This document shows, piece by piece, positions 54,371-64,000 of a stretch of 64,000 bases of DNA. Each line of letters opens with the position of its first letter. Positions within the stretch are counted from its first letter, which is position 1. The DNA lies in contig JAETXT010000010.1 in NCBI GenBank assembly GCA_019188255.1, forward strand, positions 1,426,001 through 1,490,000, read 5' to 3'. The position numbers were made by a program, and so were the translations under genes. Source of the stretch: Verticillium longisporum (lineage: Eukaryota > Ascomycota > Sordariomycetes > Glomerellales > Plectosphaerellaceae). Below the pieces are notes generated by a model, which searched no databases, was not told the DNA's origin, and was given only the letters and a program-made list of their open reading frames with translations.

Positions 54371-56261
54371 GTTGAATGAACTATCCCTGATTGGACCAGG
54401 GGCCGGTCGATGGGAAGCGGCGCTGGCAGATGAGTAGATCAAGGCAGTAACGTCTCGGTGTGGGTCATGAGTTGCTGTGGTCCGAGATTGAGACAGGGCT
54501 TGTGAAGCTATCACGATGGGGACGTGGGGATGGTGTGGGGAGCTACCAGGTTGGATTGTGGTGCTGATTGCCTGCTGGCAAAGTGGTCTTTTGCCACCTG
54601 TGCTGGAGTCCGAAGTGGCTGGTTGGCTATGGCGGCCTGCAGAAGATGAGCTCGGAAAAGTCTTCTTCCAATCTTGCTTATTCTGGCGGGATTCTGTCTA
54701 TACAGAACTGCCTGGCGTGCCTGCGCGAAAAACGGTTCTCAGCCAGGCTTTTTTTTGTGCGCTCGCCGCGTTCGTTCCATTGCTAGCCGGACGACAGGTA
54801 CCACCTTGGCCCACCGCTCTTAGCCTCAACCATTTCGATACTACGAAGTTGCGATAAGTAAATATCGTGGGAGAACAATGAAAAACATAAACGGACATGA
54901 CAGGATCAGCGTGGACCAAATATCTAGTATGAATTACAGTATTTAACTTTTTATGCTATTCAAGGTCGACATTAGTTTATTTCCCAAGTACATTATATCA
55001 GACCGTCGTACAAGGTTGCTACTAGTCTTCGAGGAAGGGCCGGAAAGTCTTCTTCTTCAAAATGATAAACACTGCTCCAGAAGCATAGATTCACATGCCA
55101 GTGTTGAGCAGGGCATCAACGGCGTTGTCTTCATCCCAGAAAACGTGATTAACGTGTCATCTCCGGGACTGGCTTCTTGACTTTGTTTACGGTTATGCTC
55201 GGACTAACAAGAGAAACAAGACTTCACGAGCATCCAAGGAAGGTAGGTGTCAGAGACGAGAGGTCAGTCAGAGGAAATACCAAGACAGACGGGGGTAAAA
55301 GTACATAAAGAGGACACCGCGAGGCAGCCGGTGGGCGATTATAGGTCGCGGTATGAAAGGGGTGCCACATAGGTAGGTAGAGAAAGGTAAGAGGGCTCTT
55401 ACTTTTTCCTACACATATTCAACACACGCAGTTGAGTACCTATCACTTGTTGCTACATCTTCAATATTTGGGAGTGCTGACCTTACTTTAGGTATTAAGC
55501 CCCCCTAACCACTTTGCTTCAAATTCTATGCTATTCTTATTTTCGTTGATCTGTTTGGGTTTTTGAAAATATCTCTGAAGGTAGGGCTTTTTCTCGTCTC
55601 TAAGGAAAAGCGCCCATCAAGACCATGCCAAGAGGTTTGATGGCCACATTTTCATTGTTCGCTCTGCAGAACAAAGCGATCAGATACCTGGAGTGGAAAT
55701 CATGAACAATGGAAGGCCCTGAAGCGCTCCCTTAATTAGTGTGGCGAGATTGGCCCCCATCAGCCCCCTGGGCCGAGTCCCATCGGAAAGGAAAGGTATT
55801 TTAGATTCCCGGTTTTGTTAGCCTACTAATCCGAGGAGGAGTTCAACTATCTTATTCGGTGTGGTCTCGAGTTTCCAGTCCGATCCAACCCTAGCGTATG
55901 CTAGACACATGTCAACGATATGCAGTCGTGGCTTTCTATTTTCCAATTGTTCAAAGTCTAGAAACTTAACTAACTGACAGGGCTCTCGTCGAAGAACCGG
56001 TTGAACAGGATCATGCCATGGACGTCTGGGGAAAGCACCTGATCACCAAGGTAGGTATAAGCACGAAATACAGACATTGGGAGTATCAAACATGTACGTC
56101 ATCCGCTGAGTGGACGCCAGTCAGCATGGGTCAACAGTCACGAATATAATGGCAGTGCTTGATATCCTTTGCATTATACTGGGTATACCTCTGCGCTACT
56201 GTGGCTTTGGTCGCAAAGCCGGTGATGGCAGTCATCATTCGCGCAACTGGGCTGTCTCAGC
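54371..56261. other. 1.9-kb region without a gene
   Basis: Short frames; the longest (54516-54857, plus) is hydrophobic but has no recognised domain. GGTAGGTA simple repeat near 55370. A 19-nt segment at 54395-54413 is shared with the flank of the second tRNA-Pro. Confidence 0.45.
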
Positions 56262-56380
56262 ACATACGACCATACCTACTGGAGAACTCGGGATCCCGTC
56301 CGCTCTCCCATAGATAAGCCAGTAAGGGTCGGACTAGTAGTTGGGTGGGTGACCACCAGCGAATCCCTGATGTTGTATGT
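56262..56380 (+). rRNA. 5S rRNA (dispersed single copy)
   Basis: 119 nt. It begins ACATACGACC and ends GTTGTATGT, whose ends pair as helix I. The internal promoter region (GATAAGCCAGT...GGACTAGTAGTTGGGT) and the GACCACCAGCGAATCCCTG arm are recognisable. A T-run follows (TGTTTTTG) as pol III terminator. Compared with the canonical filamentous-ascomycete sequence as I recall it, there are a few transitions, so it may be a divergent or decaying copy. Single dispersed 5S genes are normal in Pezizomycotina. Confidence 0.85.
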
Positions 56381-56384
56381 TTTT
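56377..56384 (+). terminator. Pol III T-run terminator of the 5S gene
   Basis: ATGTTTTTG directly at the 3' end of the 5S gene. Confidence 0.6.
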
Positions 56385-56772
56385 GACATTATTTGGTGTT
56401 TCGGCTTCGTGAGGCAAGCTTACAAAGAGCGGCCGACTGACTCCATCTTCGCCGCCACTACACATTGGTTTTTGAGTCTTGTTGCTTTTTGAATTGTGGA
56501 GTGTTATCTGAGAATTATTACTTGATGTATGAATTTTGAGATTCCTACTAAGAACGACCCACGTGCAGTACTAGCAAAAATGAGGACATGGTACCCAGCA
56601 CTAATATGATGGCTAGGCACCGATTTAGCAACGTGACAACGACTCTGACTAGGCTCAGCAGAGACTCGTGATTGTGAGAGACGCGTTGAAGGCCAATGCT
56701 CAGTTAGACAAGTCAGGAGAATCAGTGTGCAAAACTGCAAAAAGAGACAGTCCGGAGACTGATGATGACGTG
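56381..56772. other. Intergenic, no supported gene
   Basis: Between the 5S gene and the second tRNA-Pro. Nothing recognised. Confidence 0.5.
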
Positions 56773-56864
56773 GGCGCCATCCGGGGATTGAACCCGGGAC
56801 CTCTCGCAAGCAATGCTTCAGGGTGTGACCCTAAGCGAGAATCATACCACTAGACCAACGGCGC
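56773..56864 (-). tRNA. tRNA-Pro (AGG), second copy with intron
   Basis: Same structure and length as the copy at 54279-54370, differing by only two bases, both in the intron (...AGTGCTTC... against ...AATGCTTC..., and GTAACC against GTGACC). The mature tRNA sequence is identical. Confidence 0.9.
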
Positions 56865-59791
56865 GTTCGCAATCAAATCCCTGGCTGAACCAGGGGCCGG
56901 TCGATGGTTTCGGGGCGATTTTGACAAGTCTATGTAGCCTGTGTAGGAGACAAGAAGTTGTGGGCATCTCCAACCTTTTTTTTTTGGTGGGTCACAGAAA
57001 TTAAGCGGCGATTGGGGCTTTTCCTGACTGCGGCAGTGGCTGTGGCTGGTAGCTCCTGACTCTTTGGCATGCCGTGCGTTGGGCAAGAAGTCATGGGCAC
57101 CTTAACTCAACGTCTTCACGACAGACATCCCAACAGAGCTTGTGTCCCATACAGCTGGCCATGCATACATATGGCGCGTGCTACCTTGGTATCGGTCTGT
57201 CGTACCAGTCCCAACAGCCCATCGACGAATGCCACGAGGGCGCCACGACGTTGTACTCATCACATGCTTACGTCCCAACGGAAAACTCCTCGGCGGCCTG
57301 CATATCCCGACAGAAGGCCATTTAGCTTGCCTCTTTCCCCGGGCGCCGACGTCGATCTTGACCGACTCTTTGGGAAACGTTGGAACAAGAAGAAGACTCT
57401 GCAAGTGCCGCACGAGTATGTGTGTGTGGAACTTGCCGTGGATGCCCAGCAGAGGTCTCGCCACGTCGATATGCCGAGACCCCTCACGATCATGACCCAA
57501 AAGGCTGGCGGGGAGAAAAAGTTTCTGATCAGATACGCCAACCGACTGGTTGCAGCACGCCAGAAAAAAAGCCACTACCTAGCTACTGGTCGAGTCATCA
57601 CCACGGCAGGTGGACGTCAGAAACCCTCCGCTCCATGGAAAAGGCCTCACACCACGCCTTCTACTGCGCCAAGTTGGTGGGGCATCTTGGGCCTTTCGCT
57701 CCCTCGCCTCCGTTCCATGCCACGCGAGCACCTGTCACAGCGGCCGTGGGCGTCCGCGCCGGCACCGGCATTGGGGGGCTGAGTGGGCATGGCTCGGGGA
57801 GGGGCACCCTCGGCGAGGCGAGTCGAGAGAGGGGGGTCTTCCTCTGGGCAAAACCACGCATGTGCCTTGCAGGTCGTGGCGGCCCTGGGGTCCGAAAAGA
57901 TCTAGACCGTAAACCGAAGGGTGCGTTCCACCGCGTTGCGGAGACCCTCTTCTCTGCCGTCGAACTGCCAAGTGGCGGTCGACGGAGAGGGGAGTGCAGC
58001 GCCTTGGAGGGGTAAGGCAGAGAGTCCCACTCGGCGAACAGGAAGCCCGGAAAGACTTTGCCAGAGAGGAGTCGAGTGGGCAGCACGCTCTTCTGCCGGC
58101 TCGCCGCTGGACTGACGGCGTTCCTAGCGTGCGCACAAAACGCCGGCGCCGCGGTGGAGCGGTGCGGACGTTAAGTGGTCAGCGGCGCATGGTGAGGTGG
58201 AGGAGAAGGAGGGGGGCACTGTTGGACTTCGCACGACGGCGTCCCGGTGTGGTGGGGGGGACGGCATATGCAGAAAGAAAGCGTAGGCTGCGCTACCGTT
58301 GTGTTTCTTCTGCCGACGTCTTGTCATTCGCCCGTTGTTCTTTTGTTCTGTCGTGTCGGGTGTCCAAACGCCTCCCAGGCCGAACAAAAGTTGTTGGCCA
58401 GCTGAGCAAGACTGAAACATTGGGTTTCCTCGCAGGCGAACAAAGCAACACTCCGTTACGACCCACGGATCCTGCACCCTTCTTTAACACGACAAACAGC
58501 AGATGCGCCGGGCGACAATCGCTCCTTCCTATTCATGGACAGTGCTCGAAAGAAACGAGTTTTTTCCCTCCTTTGTCGCTACGGGCCGGGTCTGTCACGG
58601 CGGCTCGTCGACTCAAATCCCACGGTTCGTGGCGACCGTTAGGAGCGTACCTGGCGGCCCTGAGCTACGTGACTCGCAGACAATGGCATTCTTCTGGTGG
58701 GCGGGGGGAGGCGCAAGAATGCCAACTCGATGGTTTGCGCGTCTACTTTGACTCCACCGCTGCCCTGACTACTTGACTCGAATGGCACGTGAATCAAGGA
58801 AGGGAGTTGGATCGAGGAGAAAAGAGGAGAAAAGGGAACAGTCTAAACGCCGCTGACCGGCATGACGCGGCGCTTCTTTTGACTGATCGTCCGTTGTTGG
58901 GTCACTGGTACGTTCCTCAGCAAGGCAAAGGAAAACAAGAAAGAACACGAACGCGATGACCACTTTCTGGAATGGGATGCATGTTTGCACTGCCGCGCTT
59001 GCTTCCAACCTCCGATTCCAGGCGCCTTGATTTTCTTTGGATCTCTGCAGATCAGTCAACGGACCGGACCAGGCTTTTGACCCGGCCATTATCGTTGCTA
59101 TGCTTCTTGCTTGTCCGGTTCCCTCTTTGACTGCTCCCCGAGCGGCGAACGAAGCCCCAAGTGGCAGCCAGAGGCCCCTCCACACCCTCCCCCTGTCGTC
59201 TTGAACCAGCGAAGGCGGGCGGTAAAATGAGCGCGTCGCCACTCAACCAATCCACCGTCGAGGGCCTGGACCCTACCCCTGGAGCTAATCATGCCCGATA
59301 TTGCCTCGCGTGTCCACCAGCATCAGTGACTATTCCGAATCGGGGAGGCTGTTCCTGACTAGATCCTGGCAGGACGGCGTGGTGATGGGGCGGCATAGGG
59401 GGTGACCACCTGTGCCTTGGACGGTCATCGTGTCTCTGGGCGCGAGCAGCATGCCAGTCAATGTCACTCTCTAACATGGACCGCACGTCCTCCCTTCCAG
59501 GGGCTGTCCATTCAAATGGCCCTTCATTTCCTGCCCCCGTTTCCTCTCCCTACTCCCTCATCCTGTTGACAGCATCACACTCCCTTGAAGCAAGCAGTCG
59601 ATTCTCATCGTCCCCATCCAACCCGCGAGCAAAGTCCTCGCAGTCATTCCTTTTCGGACGAAGCAGATAAATCACTCCTCGCAAAAGCATCACGATCTTT
59701 TCACGACGCCAACGACGTAGACCGTATATCCAGAGGGCAAATCGTCAGGTCATTTTCGATACAAACAACGACACCAAAACACAACCTCACA
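56865..59791. other. 2.9-kb GC-rich region without a supported gene
   Basis: Long overlapping frames on both strands (57069-57782, 57380-58015 and 57994-58776, plus strand) have Arg/Gly/Pro/Ser-rich composition with no domain, typical of GC-rich non-coding DNA. The last about 350 nt before 59792 are a pyrimidine-rich promoter/leader of the Asp f 4-like gene. Possible non-coding transcript; not called. Confidence 0.4.
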
Positions 59792-60678
59792 ATGCACTTC
59801 TCCACCACTCTCATCGCCCTCACGGCCGCTCTGGGCAGCGTGTCCGCCGCTCCCTCTGCTCACGTTCACCTCCACGCTCGCAAGCACGTCGAGAACCGCA
59901 ACATTGAGTTCAAGAAGGCCGGCCGTCCCCACGAGGAGCCTACGCCTTCTCCCGAGCCTGTGCCCACCACGACTGCCGTCGCCACCCCTACCCAGGTCAA
60001 GGTCGCCGCCGCTGCCTCTTCCTCTGCCGTGCCCTCCTCTGGCAACGCTGAGGCCAAGCCCTTCTGCAACGGCAAGGGCAAGCGCGCCACCCTCGACCAG
60101 ATCATGTACGCCGGCAACGTCGGTACCGCCGACAACTGGGGCTGCAACATGCAGATCATTGACAAGGCCGCCGTCGACAAGTACGACTACACGGCCAAGT
60201 TCGCCTCGACTGGCGACAAGTTCTCATGCTCCTGCTTCAACAAGGTCGGCCCCGAGGGCCTCCTCGACGGCTTCTGGTTCTCCGCCGTCGACTTCACCGT
60301 CGCCGACCCCGGCAAGGACGACGTCTACATGGCTTTCGACACCAACACCCAGGGCGGTTGCGCCTGTGGCCCCGGTGACAAGGCTCCTCGCACCTCCATT
60401 GGCCAGCTTGCTGGTGTCTGGCTCGAGTTCGACATGGGCAGCGAGCCCAACGGCGGCAACTCCGGCGCTGACGTCTCCGTTCTCGTCGCCGGCGCCGCCG
60501 GCCTCCCTACCCCGGCATGTCCGTGTCCGCCAACGGCAAGGTCTGCTCGTGGGTCAAGTCTGACGGCACCAACGAGGCCGCCTACATGCCCGGCATGGAG
60601 GATCTCGATGGCATTGGCTGCAAGGGCTACCACAAGAACCACCTTGACGTCCTCATTGGCGACAATTTCAGCCACTAG
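59792..60678 (+). pseudogene. Asp f 4-like secreted protein with a one-base deletion near its C-terminus
   Basis: Start ATG 59792. Signal peptide about 1-19 (MHFSTTLIALTAALGSVSA), then a propeptide-like, Pro/Ala/Ser-rich linker (about 30-90) and the conserved Cys-containing domain: PFCNGKGKRATLDQIMYAGN, DNWGCNMQIID, FSCSCFNKVGPEGLLDGFWF, GGCACGPGD, GVWLEFDMGSEPNGGNSGAD. This is the layout of the Asp f 4 allergen-like family of secreted fungal proteins; function unknown. After about residue 239 the frame is lost near 60503-60514 (a CCCTACCCC stretch), while the next frame carries the expected end (SANGKVCSW, NEAAYMPGMEDLDGIGCKGY, GDNFSH, stop 60676-60678). The span is one nucleotide short of a whole number of codons. 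This is either a real frameshift or a homopolymer base error; the latter is likely because the rest is pristine. Confidence 0.8.
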
Positions 60679-61467
60679 ATTCTTTCTCTGGTTGGTCATC
60701 GCTCTGTCTTCTTTGCTTCATGGTGCTTCGGGTTCGGAACAAACTTTTCATGATTTTCTGGGTTTAAAATCAAAGGACTGGGACGGCGCAAAATCACGGG
60801 CAACACGCCGACGCGGCCATCCACCTCTTCACTTCCTTCGCGAAAGAAGAGACGTCGCTCCTGGCTTTCGGCCGTCACCGACTGGGCTCATCGCCCGCGG
60901 GTTCTTTTTTTGGATTAGAGCAATTCGGCAGAGATGAGAGCCTTCAGTCCTGCTAGGGACGTGTCTCTTCGATGCTGTAGATACCTGCTCACCTGGCCGC
61001 CCCCATTACATAGCGCCATGGCTGATGCTTGTTTTGTTAATGTTATTGTTTGTCACTTGCTTTTCGTCTCTCTGTGGTGAACCCTTGGTGTTCCGTGCTT
61101 CCCATGGCGTTTCGTCCGAGAAGCATAGCCTGTCAAGTTCGGATGACTTGTTTGATGGCCCCACAAAGTCCTGGCCTGTCGTTAAAACTCCAACTCCGAT
61201 GCGCATCGGCGTCCAGCGGCGTCTCGTGATCTTGGGACCCTGGCATTACCGCAGAAAGCCGATCACGCCGAAGTCCACCGGAGCGTCAGCTTACGGGTGA
61301 CGGATTGTCGTGCATGTTATAAGCGCGTCAGCTTACTCTGGTGAACTCAGGATGGAGCGTTACCCCTCCTCAGCTTCGTGGCACAAATACCCTGCCATAT
61401 CTACCTTGGTCGTTCTGCCGTCACTGTGCAATAATCTGTCGACTGCCCAACAACGTTCAACATCACA
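60679..61467. other. Intergenic, no supported gene
   Basis: 3' flank of the Asp f 4-like gene and promoter of the second FAD oxidase. Nothing else seen. Confidence 0.5.
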
Positions 61468-62865
61468 ATGTCAGCTAAAGTAGAAGCGCTTTCCCTTACC
61501 TGCCCTGTTTCTTTCCCCAGCCCTTCAACTCCCTTGACCGAGGCCCTACATCGCTGGTCCGAAACCAGTCTCGAGCATCCTGCCTTGATTATCACGCCAG
61601 AAACTGAGGCCGACATCGCCGCTGCCATCGCTATTGCCCGCGAGAATGGCCTGAAACTTCTTCCCGCGGGCGGCGGCCATTCGACGTTTGTCCGTGTGAC
61701 CCCAAAGACCCTATACCTCGACCTGAAGGCTTTCAACTCCGTCGCCCTCATCAGACAGGCAGGCACCGTCCGCTTCGGCGGCGGGGCCACAACCGCCGAC
61801 GTCACAAAGACCCTCGCTGCCAAGGGCTACTACATCCCTGCCCCAGACTCCAACGCGGTAGGCATGGTCGGCGCCCTCCTCGGCGGCGGCACCTCGTCTC
61901 TCAACGGTCTGCACGGCTTCATGGCCGAAAACGCCGTCTCCTTCCGCCTCGTAACGGCCGACGGCCGCGCGCGGGAGGTGTGCGGCACATCGACCGATCC
62001 CGACGAGCGCGCCCTCTTCCACACCCTCTGCGGCGCGGGCCACGGCCTCGGCGTCATAACGGCCGCCACGATGCGCGCGTACCCCGTTGCCCATCTGCGC
62101 CTGGCAGACGGCAAGGTGTGGGCCCGCACGCTCATGTTCCCGCCCGCTGCTCTCGACACGGCCGCCGCCACGTTTCTGAGCCTGCTGCCGCCGCCTGCGC
62201 CTCTTTCTGCGCGACTGGTCTTCGTGCGCGCGCCGCCGGGGTCGCCGGCTGCTGGGCAGCCGCTCATCATGGTGTCTGTCCGATATTTCGGCCCCGTCGA
62301 CGATGCTGAGAGGGCAGCGGCTGTGCTGTTGTGCGCTGAGGTTCTGGAGAAGACGGTGCATGCCGAGACTAGCATGACGCGCATCGCTGACTTGCCGGAC
62401 AGGTTGGACGCGCTGAATGCGCACGGCGGACTCAAGGATAATCAGGCTGCGCAGCTGGAGAGACACAGCAGTGAAGCGATTGCTGAGAGTTTCGCCAAGT
62501 GGAGGGACGTCACCGACAGGCACGATGATGCCAAGTTGACCACGGTCGTGTTCTCGGGTTTCAGGCCAAGAGAGCCAGCACAGGACGAAGAAGTGTTCAA
62601 GAATCCGGAGAGGGGCAATGCGGTTCTGGTGGCGACGTGGTGTCGCAACCAGGAGACACGTCGGGACCTCTTGGGGTTCATGGAAGGCATCATGGAGGTC
62701 AGTCGACGGCTGGATGGAACCCGTCCACGAACTCCACCCAATAATATGACGGATGCAACGAGGCTGGAAGAGATGTTTTCGCCAGAGCAGATTGATCTCA
62801 TGAGGAAGACGAAGGAGAGATGGGATCCGGAGGGGGTATTTTGGACTCCATACAAGGGCTTGTGA
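61468..62865 (+). CDS. FAD-linked oxidoreductase (PCMH-type), 465 aa
   Basis: Intronless; ATG 61468 (MSAKVEAL) in a good CACAATG context. It has the PCMH FAD-binding domain (about 35-215): HPALIITPETEADI, LPAGGGHSTFVR with His71 as likely covalent flavin site, VRFGGGATTADV, DSNAVGMVGALLGGGTSSLNGLHG, and CGAGHGLGVITAATM. The C-terminal domain ends with KERWDPEGVFWTPYKGL, the typical BBE-like end (DPxxVF). There is no signal peptide, so it is probably cytosolic, unlike the related gene at 52 kb. Such enzymes oxidise sugars, alcohols or metabolite rings with O2. Substrate unknown; intact. Confidence 0.9.
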   Translation: MSAKVEALSLTCPVSFPSPSTPLTEALHRWSETSLEHPALIITPETEADIAAAIAIARENGLKLLPAGGGHSTFVRVTPKTLYLDLKAFNSVALIRQAGTVRFGGGATTADVTKTLAAKGYYIPAPDSNAVGMVGALLGGGTSSLNGLHGFMAENAVSFRLVTADGRAREVCGTSTDPDERALFHTLCGAGHGLGVITAATMRAYPVAHLRLADGKVWARTLMFPPAALDTAAATFLSLLPPPAPLSARLVFVRAPPGSPAAGQPLIMVSVRYFGPVDDAERAAAVLLCAEVLEKTVHAETSMTRIADLPDRLDALNAHGGLKDNQAAQLERHSSEAIAESFAKWRDVTDRHDDAKLTTVVFSGFRPREPAQDEEVFKNPERGNAVLVATWCRNQETRRDLLGFMEGIMEVSRRLDGTRPRTPPNNMTDATRLEEMFSPEQIDLMRKTKERWDPEGVFWTPYKGL

Positions 62866-64000
62866 TGGCAATTCCTTCGAGGGAGCTTAAGCTAGCAAAG
62901 CCTGGTTCAGAGGTCCCATGCTAAGCCAGCCAGTTCTTCAAAGGAATCAACGGTTGACGACTGCGCTGAGGGTACGAAGGCTTCGGGCAGCTCACATATC
63001 AGTTGGTATTTTTTCATCTGGCGACGAAAGTGTACTGGATTGACAAGAACTTGCAGCATGTTCCCACAAACGCAGATAAGATAATGAATTCAACTATTGG
63101 TATCTGGGGGTGCTGCTTTCCTGGACGGGTCCTGCTCTGGGTCAGATGCTCGTCTGAGGCCTACACCGGCGGCCAGGCTACCTTGTATGCGTTGTCAGAC
63201 GGCATTGCAAGGTTTAAGTTCTGTGACATTCAGATTAAGGCATCTCCTGGAACCTGATTCATGTTATTTTGGGGAACATTCATGCGTCAGAGAAGCCTCC
63301 AAGAAATAACAGCTTTCACATGATGCACAGCAAAACCAGCAGTCAGGTTGGCTTCAATCATACGAGGCCACAACGAAGCCAGGATGTGCTACGAAGGCGT
63401 CCCCTTATTGTACCGCGACAAGTGGAAGCAAGGTGAGGAAAGATCAGTACTAGGATAGAACGTTGCTTTCACCACATTGTTTGAGAAAAACTGCCCTTTG
63501 CACGAGTATTTTCCTGTCGAATTCTAGTTGCTCATCACGACTCCTTGACTGTAACATATCAGTGATCGCCCGCTGATCTAAGCAGCGAGGACGATACTAC
63601 GCATGTTTTCTAAAATCTCCACGTCGAGAGTTGGCATTTATGGAAGATTTTGCAATTCGCTGAAGCCGATCCAAGCCTGTCAGAAAGGTAATCCCCTGCC
63701 GATGCACACGGCTCGGGTACGGCAGCCGAACACGGCGATCACCCTCACATAACAAGCAACAAGGTTTGCGTCTTGAAGCGGGAATACTCTGTTACGCCAC
63801 GGCGCTGTGGGAAATCTCTGCTTCTTTACGTTCGCGCCGAGGTTCGGCAGGCCGCTCAATTCCACAAGAACCATTCACGCGTCTCATACGAGCCATACAT
63901 TGCATGCAGGAAGCCTTGTAGTCTGTGTAGGCCCCATATGAGAAGAACCCCCAGTAACTATATGGCAATTCTACGATCGACTTGCACCTGCTCGTCAGGT
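62866..64000. other. No supported gene to the end of the window
   Basis: Only short frames on both strands. Confidence 0.5.

Noticed and set aside
61711..62871. 386-codon minus-strand frame opposite the second FAD oxidase
   Set aside because: Antisense shadow of a well-supported gene; Arg-rich, no domain.
1..64000. CRISPR array, prophage or bacterial operon
   Set aside because: No regularly spaced repeats and no bacterial gene layout; introns show a fungal nuclear genome.

Overview
The window is from the nuclear genome of a filamentous ascomycete (Pezizomycotina), most likely a Sordariomycete. Supporting signs are short GT-AG introns of about 47-103 bp, a dispersed single 5S rRNA gene, intron-bearing tRNA genes, an AT-rich repeat with RIP-like transitions, and typical gene families (Rxt3, Zn2Cys6 regulator, Egh16/Mas3-like secreted protein, Asp f 4-like protein, fungal FAD-linked oxidases). 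I cannot name the species.

Layout. 1-4.3 kb has no supported gene but holds a 978-bp inverted-repeat element (2255-3232) with a solo LTR nested inside it (2664-2896, 5-bp target duplication CTTTA). 4.3-18.7 kb is a compact run of seven genes resembling a small biosynthetic cluster: MFS exporter, cyclase-type metal-dependent hydrolase, glutamine-synthetase-like ligase, alpha-oxoamine synthase, SDR, AsaB/CTB9-family oxygenase and a 2OG-Fe(II) oxygenase. It has no PKS, NRPS, terpene synthase or DMATS, so the alpha-oxoamine synthase is the natural candidate for the core enzyme. A second solo LTR (13323-13534, duplication GCTAC) lies inside it. 19-30 kb is housekeeping-like: archaemetzincin-type protease, zinc alcohol dehydrogenase, NMN adenylyltransferase-like gene with an internal stop, SDH assembly factor 4, and a large Rxt3 gene. 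33.8-42 kb has a Zn2Cys6 regulator with an internal stop, two tRNA-Glu genes, a probable GPI-anchored protein, a possible small mitochondrial protein and a polytopic membrane protein. 46-63 kb has a His-rich stress/allergen-like protein, an OBAP (DUF1264) protein, an Egh16-like secreted protein, two FAD-linked oxidases, an Asp f 4-like secreted protein, two tRNA-Pro genes and one 5S rRNA gene.

How the genes may work together. In the 4.3-18.7 kb cluster the inferred order is amino acid plus acyl-CoA condensation (alpha-oxoamine synthase), ketone reduction (SDR), amide ligation (GS-like), oxidative tailoring (two oxygenases), hydrolysis (cyclase-type) and export (MFS). This is inference from families and adjacency; no product can be named.

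Four genes carry one apparent lesion each: NMNAT-like (TAG), Zn2Cys6 (TAA), FAD oxidase at 52 kb (one base short at an exon junction) and Asp f 4-like (one base short). This means either several recent pseudogenes or residual base errors in the assembly; raw reads would decide. Introns were inferred by eye from splice signals and reading frame.
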